Below, in pieces: positions 33,034 through 41,051 of a stretch of DNA of 43,674 nucleotides (positions are counted from its first letter, which is position 1; each line of letters starts with the position of its first letter). The position numbers and the translations under genes were made by a program. The stretch is from Mesorhizobium sp. (GTDB taxonomy: Bacteria > Pseudomonadota > Alphaproteobacteria > Rhizobiales > Rhizobiaceae), in NCBI RefSeq assembly GCF_017306545.1, contig NZ_JAFKID010000039.1:1-43674 (forward strand), in the 5' to 3' direction. Below the pieces are notes generated by a model. It searched no databases. It worked only from the letters and a program-made list of their open reading frames with translations, and was not told the origin of the DNA.

Positions 33034-33819
33034 TCAGTTGCCCACCGGCGCCGGCACCGGAATGGACATCGCATAGCGATTGCCCTCCGTGTCGCGGCCG
33101 CTGACGGCCAAGGCCGTCTCGCCGCCGGCCAGCTTCGCCTTGAAGGTGAAAGTCGGGTTCTCGCTGACGGGCTCATAGGCCTCCAGCGACGCCACGGCCT
33201 GGCCTTCAGCGGTGCTTATAGCGAGATCGTGCAGATAAAAGACCGGGATGCCGTCGGCCAGGCCCGTATCCATGGGATGACGGATGCGCAGCGTGATGCG
33301 CGCTTCCTCGCCTTGCCCGCGTACCACCCTGGCCCTGGTCTTGCCCAGCGTGGCCATCCAGTTGGCGTTGGTGTGCGCCTGCGCGGGCGCGGTGCAGCCC
33401 CCGCCGGCCGCCTCGATGATGCGCCCCGCCATATGCCAGACGCCGTCGGCAGTGCGCACACCCGCACGGATCGGCGTCGACTGCTCCACCTTCAGGCGCA
33501 AGCCGATATAGGGCTCGGCATCGCCGGGCTTGAAGGACAGGGCCCGCTGGATCGGATTGAAGTCGGCGACCACGACGATCTCCTCCACATCGGCAAGCGC
33601 GCCCGCATCCACGGTCACGGGCACGAAGAACTGGTCTTCCGCCGCCTGCGGCACCATCAGCTTCACTCGGTCATCGAAAATGATTTTTCCGCCGGGGTAG
33701 TAGGTCCGCGCCATGCTTTCCCACATCACCGAACCAAGTGGATCGGCCGGTAGATCGGTGGCCAGCGCCGGCCCGGACAAAAGAAGCGACAGCGGCAAGA
33801 TGGCGAAGATGTTGCGCAT
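33034..33819 (-). CDS. Quinoprotein dehydrogenase-associated SoxYZ-like carrier protein
   Basis: A 261-residue secreted protein (signal peptide to ALA at about 20). The first part resembles SoxY and ends in a Gly-rich segment, AAGGGCTAPA, with Cys142 in the place where SoxY carries substrate on a GGCGG cysteine. The second part (from about 160) resembles SoxZ, with the RHPMDTG motif and an immunoglobulin-like fold. So a SoxY and a SoxZ are fused. The start ATG 33819 has GGGAGGG upstream and is 17 bp after the solute-binding gene. The carrier may hold a thiol-linked intermediate of alcohol or aldehyde oxidation in the periplasm. That role is inferred from position, and no sox oxidation genes are present. 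Confidence 0.85.
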   Translation of the reverse strand: MRNIFAILPLSLLLSGPALATDLPADPLGSVMWESMARTYYPGGKIIFDDRVKLMVPQAAEDQFFVPVTVDAGALADVEEIVVVADFNPIQRALSFKPGDAEPYIGLRLKVEQSTPIRAGVRTADGVWHMAGRIIEAAGGGCTAPAQAHTNANWMATLGKTRARVVRGQGEEARITLRIRHPMDTGLADGIPVFYLHDLAISTAEGQAVASLEAYEPVSENPTFTFKAKLAGGETALAVSGRDTEGNRYAMSIPVPAPVGN

Positions 33820-33836
33820 GGTCCAAACCCTCCCGC

Positions 33837-34721
33837 TCAATCGTTCACCGGCACGGGCGTGTACGTCACGCCGTAGTCGGCCATGATCTCCTTCAGCCTG
33901 CCGGATGCGGCCAGCTTTTCCAGTTCGAGTTCGAAGGCGTAGCCGACGTCGCGGCTGTCGGTGCGCACCGCCAGCCCGATCGGCCAGTCCTTGCGGATGA
34001 TGTCGGGCGTCGGGTACTGCACCACCTTGGTCTTGCGCGTGACGTTCCTGGCCATCCATTCGACCTGCGCCTTCGTCGCCATGACGGCGGCCACCTTGCC
34101 CTCCTCGAAGCTCTGCATGGTCTTGGCGAAGGTGACGGAGCGCACCACCGAGTTCATCAACTGGCCGCCGAAGGCGCTGGTCAGGAAGAAGTCCGGCACC
34201 GTGTCCACCTCGACGCCGATCTTCTTGTAGACGAACTGCGCGAAGGTCTTTCCGTCGATCTCGTCGGGATCGACGATCTCGGCGAAGGTCTGCAAATGGT
34301 ATTTGCAGCAGAAATGGACGAGATCGTTGCGCTTCTCGACCTCTCCCGGCTGCATCTCCTGCAAGCCGCGGTCCTGCGGCACGTGCATCATGACGTCGGC
34401 CATTTTCCGCCCGACGAGGTCGCCGCGCCAGATGTTGGCGCGCAGGTCGCCGTCGAGATCCTCGCCGGCCTGGCGCATCATCACGCGCATCTCGACGCCG
34501 ATCGATTTGGCCAGTTCGCCGGCGATGTCGATATCGATGCCGCGATAGCGGCCGTCGGCGTCCTTCCAGGAGAACGGTGCGAAATCGTCGTAGACGGCGA
34601 CGTCGATGTAGCCGCTCTTGACGATGTCATCGAGCGGACGCGCCTGAGCAAAAGAGGCGACGGCCACGCCAAGCGCGACCGCCGCCAGTCTCAGGGAGGA
34701 AACCGCAGTCAGGACACGCAC
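33837..34721 (-). CDS. Quinoprotein dehydrogenase-associated periplasmic solute-binding protein (MoxJ-like)
   Basis: A 294-residue family 3 type periplasmic-binding protein related to MoxJ/XoxJ. I take GTG 34721 as start, because it gives a good signal peptide (to AQA at about 27) and has GAAGGAA upstream in the end of the cytochrome gene. The open frame upstream of it overlaps the cytochrome gene in another frame. Seen: LDDIVKSGYIDVAVYDDFAPFSW near the mature N-terminus (first strand, LDDIVKSG), GIDIDIAGELAKSIG and a CCKYH segment. In XoxF and MxaF systems XoxJ/MxaJ proteins help assemble or activate the PQQ dehydrogenase, so a partner role is more likely than transport. No matching permease adjoins it. 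Confidence 0.85.
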   Translation of the reverse strand: MRVLTAVSSLRLAAVALGVAVASFAQARPLDDIVKSGYIDVAVYDDFAPFSWKDADGRYRGIDIDIAGELAKSIGVEMRVMMRQAGEDLDGDLRANIWRGDLVGRKMADVMMHVPQDRGLQEMQPGEVEKRNDLVHFCCKYHLQTFAEIVDPDEIDGKTFAQFVYKKIGVEVDTVPDFFLTSAFGGQLMNSVVRSVTFAKTMQSFEEGKVAAVMATKAQVEWMARNVTRKTKVVQYPTPDIIRKDWPIGLAVRTDSRDVGYAFELELEKLAASGRLKEIMADYGVTYTPVPVND

Positions 34722-34726
34722 GACGC

Positions 34727-35161
34727 CTATTCCTTCGGCACCGATTCGATGTAGGAGCGGATCGCCCACATCGCCTCTTGATTGAACACCGTCTCGAAGG
34801 GCGGCATCTTCACCGCGCCGTTTTGCGAATAGCCGTGGCGGATGCGGTCCAGGAACCATTCGTCGCCGGCCGCTCCGTCGTCGAGGAAGCGCAGGTCCGG
34901 CGCCACGCCGCCCGAAATGACCTCGAGGCCATGGCAGCGCGCGCAGTTCTGGTTATAGGCCGACGCGCCGATTTTCTTGGCCAGTTCGTACTGCTCGCCG
35001 CCCTTCACCCGATAGGGATTTTCGGCCAGCCATTCGGCTCCGACCGGGTCGAGGCCGGCGGTGTCGACCGGCTGCGGCACCACGTCGCCATGCGCCAGGA
35101 CAAGCGTTGCCGAGGCGGCAAGAACCAGGCCGGCGGCACCCGCCATCTTCATCACTCGCAT
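34727..35161 (-). CDS. pedF: Cytochrome c-550 (PedF-like)
   Basis: A 144-residue periplasmic cytochrome c. It has a signal peptide ending LAH at about 24, one haem-binding motif CARCH (C73, C76, H77) and the probable axial Met119 in VKMPPF. Cytochromes of this type take electrons from PQQ alcohol dehydrogenases and pass them to the terminal oxidase; ExaB and PedF are examples. ATG 35161 has GGAGGAG upstream. It is the first gene of the four-gene minus-strand run and is divergent from the second binding-protein gene across a 176-bp gap holding GTAC motifs. Confidence 0.92.
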   Translation of the reverse strand: MRVMKMAGAAGLVLAASATLVLAHGDVVPQPVDTAGLDPVGAEWLAENPYRVKGGEQYELAKKIGASAYNQNCARCHGLEVISGGVAPDLRFLDDGAAGDEWFLDRIRHGYSQNGAVKMPPFETVFNQEAMWAIRSYIESVPKE

Positions 35162-35222
35162 GCGTTTCTCCTCCGGCAGATCGTGGCGCCAGAGGTAGCA
35201 AAGGCGGCGGGCGGACCATATT

Positions 35223-35275
35223 GGCCTTTGGTACTTAAGGCCCGATTCCAGCATTGTACCTTTGTACCATTTGCA
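35223..35275. promoter_or_regulatory. Divergent control region with two GTAC-type sites
   Basis: GGCCTTTGGTAC at 35223-35234 and GTAC-CTTT-GTAC at 35256-35267. The second, read on the minus strand, gives TGCAAATGGTAC. The sites sit between the cytochrome c-550 operon and the plus-strand binding-protein operon. Similar words occur at 31976-31996 and 42104-42154. Candidate activator binding region for both directions. Confidence 0.5.
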
Positions 35276-35337
35276 TCCTAGCCACTCTCCAGCACGATCC
35301 TGCACCGGCAAAAATCGCCGTGGGAGAGGGAGGGAGG

Positions 35338-36525
35338 ATGCGCGCGTCATGGACGCAGGGACTGGCGTTTTCGGTGGCCGCGCTACTCGGCGCGACAGCC
35401 ATGCCCGCGCATGCCCAGGGATCTCTCGCCATCTCCATCACCTATCTGGAGAAGAAGGCGGAGCACCCGCCGACGCTGTCGAATTTCGACCTCATCCCTG
35501 ACGACGAGGGGCTTGCCGGGGCGCGGCTCGCCATCAAGGACACCAACTCGACCGGCAAGTTCCTGAAGCACAGCTACGCCCTGGGCGAAGTCGTCAAGGA
35601 GAGCGGCGGCGACATCCTGGCCGAGGCGCGCAAGGCGCTCGACGGCGGCCCGAAGATCGCCATCCTCAACATGCCGGCCGCCGACGCGCTGGCGATCGCC
35701 GACCTGCCGGAAGCCGCCGACGATCTCCTGTTCAACGCCGGCGCCTACGACACCGCCCTGCGCGACGACAAATGCCGGCGCAACATGCTGCACACGCTGC
35801 CCTCGCGCGCCATGCTGGCGGATGCGCTGATGCAGTTCCTGGTGAAGAAGCAGTGGACCCGCATCATGCTGGTCACCGGCCACTACCCCACCGACGAGGC
35901 GCTCGGCGAGGCGTTCCGCAACGCGGCGAAGAAGTTCGGCGTCACGCTCAACGCCGACAAGCCATGGCTGGCTGACGCCGACATCCGCCGCAACGCCATG
36001 CAGGAAGTGCCGCTGTTCACGCAAGATGCCGACTACGACGCCATCGTTGCCGCCGACGAGGAGAACCAGTTCGCCACCTTCTTCCAGTACAACAGCTGGC
36101 AGCCGCGGCCGATCATGGGCTCGGCCGGACTGATGACGCTGGCCTGGTCGCCGGCCATGGAGCAATGGGCGGCGATCCAGTTGCAGGACCGCTTCAACGC
36201 TTTCGCCAAGCGCAAGATGGATTCCATCGACTATGCGTCGTGGCTGGCCGTGCGCTCGGTCGGCGAGGCGGTGACGCGGACCCGCAGCGGCGACGTCGCC
36301 GCCATCCGCGCCTATCTCCTGGGCGACCAGTTCGGCCTCGACGGCTTCAAGGGCTCGCGCCTGTCCTACCGCAGCTGGAACGGCCAGTTGCGCCAGCCGA
36401 TCGCGCTGGCCAGCCGCGACGCGCTGGTGACGCTGGCGCCGATCGAAGGGTTCGAGCACGAGAACACCGAACTCGACACGCTGGGGCTGGATCGGCCCGA
36501 GACGAAATGCACCGGGATGGAGTAG
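35338..36525 (+). CDS. PQQ-catabolism-associated periplasmic binding protein (Liv-receptor fold)
   Basis: A 395-residue exported protein (signal peptide ending AHA-QG at about 26) with the type I periplasmic-binding fold of Liv receptors. It matches the family of binding proteins linked to PQQ-dependent alcohol catabolism. ATG 35338 has a strong GGGAGGGAGG site. The fifth gene downstream is an ABC-2 type permease, which is not the usual partner of a Liv receptor, so its job may be sensing or scaffolding. It heads a five-gene plus-strand operon (propeller 4 bp downstream). Conserved Asp/Glu-rich stretches and a single mature Cys near 146 are visible. Ligand unknown. Confidence 0.86.
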   Translation: MRASWTQGLAFSVAALLGATAMPAHAQGSLAISITYLEKKAEHPPTLSNFDLIPDDEGLAGARLAIKDTNSTGKFLKHSYALGEVVKESGGDILAEARKALDGGPKIAILNMPAADALAIADLPEAADDLLFNAGAYDTALRDDKCRRNMLHTLPSRAMLADALMQFLVKKQWTRIMLVTGHYPTDEALGEAFRNAAKKFGVTLNADKPWLADADIRRNAMQEVPLFTQDADYDAIVAADEENQFATFFQYNSWQPRPIMGSAGLMTLAWSPAMEQWAAIQLQDRFNAFAKRKMDSIDYASWLAVRSVGEAVTRTRSGDVAAIRAYLLGDQFGLDGFKGSRLSYRSWNGQLRQPIALASRDALVTLAPIEGFEHENTELDTLGLDRPETKCTGME

Positions 36526-36529
36526 TCCG

Positions 36530-37516
36530 ATGAAGGCCCGCACCCTTGCGGCGACGACCGCGCTTTGCCTGCTCACCTGCGCCAGCGCCTCGGCGCACTG
36601 GCTCTACGTGTCGAACGAGAAGGACGACACACTGAGCGTCATCGACACCGAAACCAACGAGTTGATCGACACCATCAAGGTCGGCGAGCGGCCGCGCGGC
36701 ATCACCTTCTCGGGCGACTACAAATACCTCTACATCTGCGCCTCGGATTCCAACGCCGTGCAGGTTTACGACATCGCCGCAAAGAAGATCATCCACGACC
36801 TGCCGTCCGGCGATGATCCCGAACAGTTCGCGCTGGCGCCCGACAACAAGCACCTCTACATCGCCAATGAGAACGACGCGCTGGCGACCGTGGTCGACGT
36901 CGACAGCCGCACGGTGGTGGCGCAGATCGACGTCGGCGTCGAGCCCGAGGGCATGGCCGTCTCGCATGACGGCAAGTGGGCGATCGTCACCTCCGAAACG
37001 ACGGCCATGGTGCACTGGATCGATACGGCCACGAACACGCTGATCGACAACACCCTGGTCGACCAGCGCCCGCGCGAGGCGCAGTTTTCGGCCGACGACA
37101 AGGAGCTGTGGGTTTCTTCCGAGATCGGCGGCACGGTGACCGTGATGGATGTCGCCACGCGCCAGATCAAGAAGGTGATCGACTTCGCCATCAGCGGCGT
37201 GTCGCGCGACACCATCCAGCCGGTCGGCATCCGGTTGACCAAGGACGGCAAATGGGCGTTCGTCGCGCTCGGCCCGGCCAACCATGTCGCGGTGATCGAC
37301 CGCGCCACGATGGAAGTGGCCAACTACGTCCTCGTCGGCCGGCGCGTCTGGCACATGGCGCTGACGCCGGAAGGCGACAAGCTCTACACCACCAACGGCG
37401 TTTCGGGCGACGTCACCATGGTCGACGTCGCTTCCCAGAAGCCGGAAAAGACCATCAAGGTCGGGCGCTTCCCGTGGGGCGCGGCGATGCTGCCGAAAGA
37501 CAAGATTCCGCAATGA
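36530..37516 (+). CDS. PQQ-catabolism-associated YVTN beta-propeller protein
   Basis: A 328-residue exported protein, signal peptide to SAH at about 22. It has seven or so repeats of the YVTN type, each with a V-D/I-D strand and a later G-x-x-P turn: VGERPRGITFS, SGDDPEQFALA, VGVEPEGMAVS, VDQRPREAQFS, VGRRVWHMALT and VGRFPWGAAML. Propellers of this kind accompany PQQ alcohol dehydrogenases; their biochemical role is not established. The start is 4 bp after the binding-protein stop. It lacks PQQ, haem or Ca motifs and may be a periplasmic scaffold or ligand-binding protein. Confidence 0.88.
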   Translation: MKARTLAATTALCLLTCASASAHWLYVSNEKDDTLSVIDTETNELIDTIKVGERPRGITFSGDYKYLYICASDSNAVQVYDIAAKKIIHDLPSGDDPEQFALAPDNKHLYIANENDALATVVDVDSRTVVAQIDVGVEPEGMAVSHDGKWAIVTSETTAMVHWIDTATNTLIDNTLVDQRPREAQFSADDKELWVSSEIGGTVTVMDVATRQIKKVIDFAISGVSRDTIQPVGIRLTKDGKWAFVALGPANHVAVIDRATMEVANYVLVGRRVWHMALTPEGDKLYTTNGVSGDVTMVDVASQKPEKTIKVGRFPWGAAMLPKDKIPQ

Positions 37517-37541
37517 TCCGCTTTTTCCAGGAGAGTATTCC

Positions 37542-37955
37542 ATGACCGGAACCGTTTTACGCTGCATTCTTCCCGCGGCCTTCCTCGTTGCCGGGACCGC
37601 CGTCGCGATGGCGCAGTCGGGCCTCGTCGGCAAGGCCGAGAAACTGCCGCCGATCACGCTGTCTTCCGGCGCGCCGCTCGCCGACAAGCCGCTGACGTTG
37701 AAGGCCGGCACCTATTACAAGCTCGCCATCAAGTCCGACGGCTCCGCCGAAAAGGACTTGAGGGGGCCGGCCTTCTTCCGCAACTGCTGGATCAACGAGA
37801 TCGTCATCAACGACATCGAGGTCCGGCCGCTCGGCCTGGATTCGCTCGAATTCGACGACGAGGGCGAGGCCGACATCTCGTTCGTCTGCATCAAGCCCGG
37901 CCAGTTCGAACTGACCTCGATCGGCAGCGAACCGTTGAAGGTGACGGTCGAATAG
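37542..37955 (+). CDS. Small secreted protein of the PQQ cluster, unknown function
   Basis: A 137-residue protein with a signal peptide ending AMA-QS at about 24 and a small beta-rich mature domain. Conserved-looking elements are KSDGSAEKDLRGPAFFRN (split: KSDGSAE 64-70, PAFFRNCW 76-83) and FDDEGEADISFVCIKPGQF near the end. Two mature cysteines (C82, C116) could form a disulfide or bind metal. The fold hints at a cupredoxin-like sandwich, but the usual copper ligands are not clear. It lies 25 bp after the propeller gene with CAGGAGAG upstream. I do not recognise a named family with confidence. Confidence 0.8.
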   Translation: MTGTVLRCILPAAFLVAGTAVAMAQSGLVGKAEKLPPITLSSGAPLADKPLTLKAGTYYKLAIKSDGSAEKDLRGPAFFRNCWINEIVINDIEVRPLGLDSLEFDDEGEADISFVCIKPGQFELTSIGSEPLKVTVE

Positions 37956-38017
37956 GTTTACCTCACGCGGGCGGCGCGATCATACCAGAGTCCACGGCCA
38001 GCCCTAACGGAGCGCTC

Positions 38018-38782
38018 ATGCTCAAGCCACTGGCGCCGGCGCTCGATCTCATCGGCGTGACCTTCGCCTATGGCACCCGCCAGGCGCTGAAGGAGGTGTC
38101 GCTGCGCATCGAGCCCGGCGAAACGGTAATCCTTCTGGGGCCGAACGGCGCGGGCAAGACGACGCTGTTTTCAATCGTGTGCGGGCTGTTTTCCCCGACC
38201 GCCGGCTTCGTCGGCGTCGCCGGGCTGGATCTCGGCCGCCAGCGCACGGAAGCGCTCGCCGCGCTCGGCATCGTCTTCCAGCAGCAGACGCTCGACCTCG
38301 ATCTCAGCGTCCGCCAGAACCTGTCGTACTACTGCCGCCTGCGCGGCATTCCCAAGGCAGAAGCGGCGCGCCGCATCACCACCGAACTCGAACGGCTGAA
38401 GATGGCCGAGCGCATCGACGAACGGGTGCGCGACCTCAATGGCGGGCACCGCCGCCGTGTCGAGATCGCGCGCGCCATGCTCGACCGGCCGCGCATCCTG
38501 CTTCTCGACGAGCCGACCGTCGGCCTCGACATTCCGACGCGCCGCGAACTGATCGCCTATCTGCACACGCGCGGCGTCGAGGACGGCACGGCCGTTTTGT
38601 GGGCCACGCACCTGATCGACGAGGTGGCCGAGGCCGACCGAGTCGTGGTGCTGCACAAGGGCCGGATCGCTGCGTCCGGCACGCCGCAACGCCTGTGCGA
38701 AGAAACCGGGGCCGCCGGCCTCGACCAGGCCTTCGCGAAACTGACGGCGCAAGGCCCGCCGCCGAAGGAACAGCCGGCATGA
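38018..38782 (+). CDS. ATPase of a PQQ-catabolism-associated ABC-2 type transporter
   Basis: A 254-residue ABC ATPase. Walker A GPNGAGKTT is at 41-49, a Q-loop QQQTLDLDLSV at 88-98, the signature degenerate as LNGGHRRRVE (LSGGQ expected) at 140-149, Walker B ILLLDEP at 160-166 and the switch His in WATHLIDEV. The NatA/drug-export-like build and the following permease point to export. The next gene starts in a 4-bp overlap. Substrate unknown; candidates include a toxic alcohol or aldehyde, a quinone or a cofactor chaperone. It lies 62 bp after the small secreted protein. Confidence 0.9.
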   Translation: MLKPLAPALDLIGVTFAYGTRQALKEVSLRIEPGETVILLGPNGAGKTTLFSIVCGLFSPTAGFVGVAGLDLGRQRTEALAALGIVFQQQTLDLDLSVRQNLSYYCRLRGIPKAEAARRITTELERLKMAERIDERVRDLNGGHRRRVEIARAMLDRPRILLLDEPTVGLDIPTRRELIAYLHTRGVEDGTAVLWATHLIDEVAEADRVVVLHKGRIAASGTPQRLCEETGAAGLDQAFAKLTAQGPPPKEQPA

Positions 38783-39579
38783 GCGCTGCGCATTATCTCG
38801 GCGCCTTCGCCGGCATCGCCCGGCGCGAACTGCTGCGCTTCGTCAAGCAGCGCGAGCGCTTCCTGTCGGCGCTGGTCAGGCCGCTGGTCTGGCTCGTCGT
38901 CTTCGCCGCCGGTTTTCGCGCCGCGCTGGGCCTGTCGATCACCGCGCCCTACCAGACCTATATCCAGTACCAGGTCTATATCGTGCCGGGCCTGATCGGC
39001 ATGATCCAGTTGTTCAACGGCATGCAGTCGTCGCTGTCGATGGTCTACGACCAGGAGATGGGGTCGATGCGCGTGCTCCTGACCGCGCCGCTGCCGCGCT
39101 GGTATCTGCTGCTTTCCAAGCTTCTTGCGGGCGTCGCCGTGTCGATGCTTCAGGTCTATGTCTTCGTCGTCGTGGCGATACTGTTCGGCATCGACATTCC
39201 GCCGCGCGGCCTGTTGTGGATGCTGCCGGCGCTGATCCCGACCGGGCTGATGCTCGGCGCTCTCGGCATGCTTCTGGCCTCGGCCATCCGCCAGTTGGAG
39301 AATTTCGCCGGCGTCATGAACTTCGTCATCTTCCCGCTGTTCTTCCTGTCGACGGCGCTATACCCGGTGTGGAAGATGCGCGAGGCGAACACGCTGCTCG
39401 CCCGCATCTGCGATTGGAACCCCTTCAGCCACGCGGTCGAACTGATCCGCTTTGCGCTGTACGGCCAGTTCAATCTTCTGGCCTTCGCCGTGGTCGCCGG
39501 CACCGGCCTGATCTTTTTCCTCGGCGCCGTCTGGTCGTTCGATCCGGCCCGCCGGTTCAGGGCTGGCCGAACGGCGTGA
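38779..39579 (+). CDS. ABC-2 type permease of the PQQ-catabolism cluster (PedC-like)
   Basis: A 266-residue inner-membrane protein with six hydrophobic segments. It has the ABC-2 pattern: RRELLRFVKQRERFLSALVRPLVW at the N-terminus, YDQEMGSMRVLLTAPLPRW in the cytoplasmic loop (split as QEMGSMRVLL and TAPLPRW), and a late FPLFFLSTALYP. Start ATG 38779 overlaps the ATPase gene by 4 bp. Together they form a dimeric exporter. Its 3' end overlaps the convergent minus-strand ATPase gene by 23 bp. Confidence 0.9.
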   Translation: MSAAHYLGAFAGIARRELLRFVKQRERFLSALVRPLVWLVVFAAGFRAALGLSITAPYQTYIQYQVYIVPGLIGMIQLFNGMQSSLSMVYDQEMGSMRVLLTAPLPRWYLLLSKLLAGVAVSMLQVYVFVVVAILFGIDIPPRGLLWMLPALIPTGLMLGALGMLLASAIRQLENFAGVMNFVIFPLFFLSTALYPVWKMREANTLLARICDWNPFSHAVELIRFALYGQFNLLAFAVVAGTGLIFFLGAVWSFDPARRFRAGRTA

Positions 39580-40267
39580 GCCGCACCACCTCGCGCACGA
39601 TGGCGTCGATTGTGGCGGCGTCTCTCTCATGGCGTGGTGTCGCGATCGCGTGAACGCCGAGCACGCGGCCGGGGCGCGCCGACAGCACCACGATGCGGTC
39701 GGCGAGTTCGGCCGCCTCGCGCAGATTGTGCGTCACCATCAGCGCCGCCGTCGGTCGCGCCTGCCAGACCTCCATCAAAAGCGCACGCAGCCGCGCGGCG
39801 GTGGCCTCGTCCAGCGACACGAACGGCTCGTCCAGCAAAAGCAGCGACGGCTCGACGGCGAAGGCACGCGCCAGCGAGGCGCGCCGCGCCATGCCCAGCG
39901 ACAACTCCCCCGGATAGAGCCTGCCGGCACCGGCGATGCCGAGCGTGGCATAGAGCGGATCGAGGTCGGTGTCGGCCAGTTCAGGCGGCAGCGCCAGGCG
40001 GATATTGTCCTCCACCGTGCGCCACGGCAGCAGGCGCGGTTCCTGGAAGGCAGCCGCGACGCGCCCGTCGGCGCGCGCGACCGTCCCCTCGAACTCGCCT
40101 TCCAGTCCCAGCACCAACCGCAGGGTCGTCGTCTTGCCGCAACCGGAAGGCCCGGTGAGGCAGACGAACTCGCCGGTGCCGACGCTGAAGGCGACTTCGC
40201 CCAACGCCTGCAACCGGCCGCCGCCGGCGACGGCGTAGCTCTTGGACCGGATGGCGACCTCAAGCAT
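39557..40267 (-). CDS. NitT/TauT-type ABC ATPase
   Basis: A 236-residue ATPase, with Walker A GPSGCGKTT at 39-47, Q-loop AFQEPRLLPWRTV at 73-85, signature LSLGMARRA at 122-130 (LSLGM in place of LSGGM) and Walker B LLLLDEP at 142-148. The NitT/TauT family imports nitrate, taurine, sulfonates, thiamine precursors and similar. ATG 40267 gives an 8-bp overlap with the permease gene. It is the last of three minus-strand genes embedded in the PQQ cluster. A second, broken ATPase of the same broad type is at 19639. Confidence 0.9.
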   Translation of the reverse strand: MLEVAIRSKSYAVAGGGRLQALGEVAFSVGTGEFVCLTGPSGCGKTTTLRLVLGLEGEFEGTVARADGRVAAAFQEPRLLPWRTVEDNIRLALPPELADTDLDPLYATLGIAGAGRLYPGELSLGMARRASLARAFAVEPSLLLLDEPFVSLDEATAARLRALLMEVWQARPTAALMVTHNLREAAELADRIVVLSARPGRVLGVHAIATPRHERDAATIDAIVREVVRLTPFGQP

Positions 40268-41051
40268 CGCGCTTGCGCCAGCGTCTCGCGCGCGCCTCGA
40301 ACGGTTGCAGCGCGCAGAACTCAATGACCAGCATGACCGCCACGAAAGCCAGCGAATAGCCGATGATCGCGCGCACGTCGAAAAGCTGGAAATAGGTGTA
40401 GATCTGGAAGCCGACGCCGTTCGGCCGGCCGAGCAGTTCCGCCACCAGCACGATCTTCCAAATCAGCGCGATGCCGGAGCGCGTGGTCGCGGCGAAATAG
40501 GGTTGCAGTTGCGGCAGGACGACATGGCGCAACTGCCGCGCCGGCGGAAACCGGAACACCTTCGCCATTTCCGACAGCGCCGGATCGAGCGCGCGCGCGC
40601 CCTCGCGCATGGTCACCACCACGTTGGGGATCTTCGTCAGCGCGACGGCGCCGACGGCGGCGGCCTCTGTCAGGCCGAACCAGATATAGGCGAGCACCAT
40701 GATGACCAGCGCCGGCAGGTTGAGCAAAAGCACCAGCCACGGATCGAACAGCCGGTCGGTGAAGCGGTGCAGCCCCATGACGATGCCGATGGCCGAGCCG
40801 ATCGCCATGGCCACGGTGAAGGCCAGCGCGACGCGCGCCAGCGTCATGCCGAGATTGACCCACAGCGCGCCGTCGAGAGCCTCGTCCCAGACGAAGGCGA
40901 GCACGGCGCCGGGCGGCGGCAGCACGCGCGATTGCGCGACGGAAGCCGCTATCGCCCACACGCCGGCCAGCAGCGCCAGCGAGACGAAGCCGAGCAGCAA
41001 GCGGCCGGGCAGCCGGGTGGCCGGGGCGGTGGCGGGACGCTCAGCCGCCAT
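40260..41051 (-). CDS. NitT/TauT-type ABC permease
   Basis: A 263-residue inner-membrane protein with about six hydrophobic segments and the BPD-type permease loop EMAKVFRFPPARQLRHVVLPQLQPYF (split as EMAKVFRFPP and HVVLPQLQPYF), which docks on the ATPase. GIVMGLHRFTDRLFDPWL is also typical. Start ATG 41051 overlaps the binding-protein gene by 11 bp, so the three genes are translated together. Substrate is unknown but set by the binding protein. Confidence 0.9.
   Translation of the reverse strand: MAAERPATAPATRLPGRLLLGFVSLALLAGVWAIAASVAQSRVLPPPGAVLAFVWDEALDGALWVNLGMTLARVALAFTVAMAIGSAIGIVMGLHRFTDRLFDPWLVLLLNLPALVIMVLAYIWFGLTEAAAVGAVALTKIPNVVVTMREGARALDPALSEMAKVFRFPPARQLRHVVLPQLQPYFAATTRSGIALIWKIVLVAELLGRPNGVGFQIYTYFQLFDVRAIIGYSLAFVAVMLVIEFCALQPFEARARRWRKRDA

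Noticed and set aside
36530-37516. Second PQQ dehydrogenase (propeller fold)
   Set aside because: The repeats are YVTN type and lack the catalytic Asp, metal ligands and Cys-Cys pair of quinoproteins.
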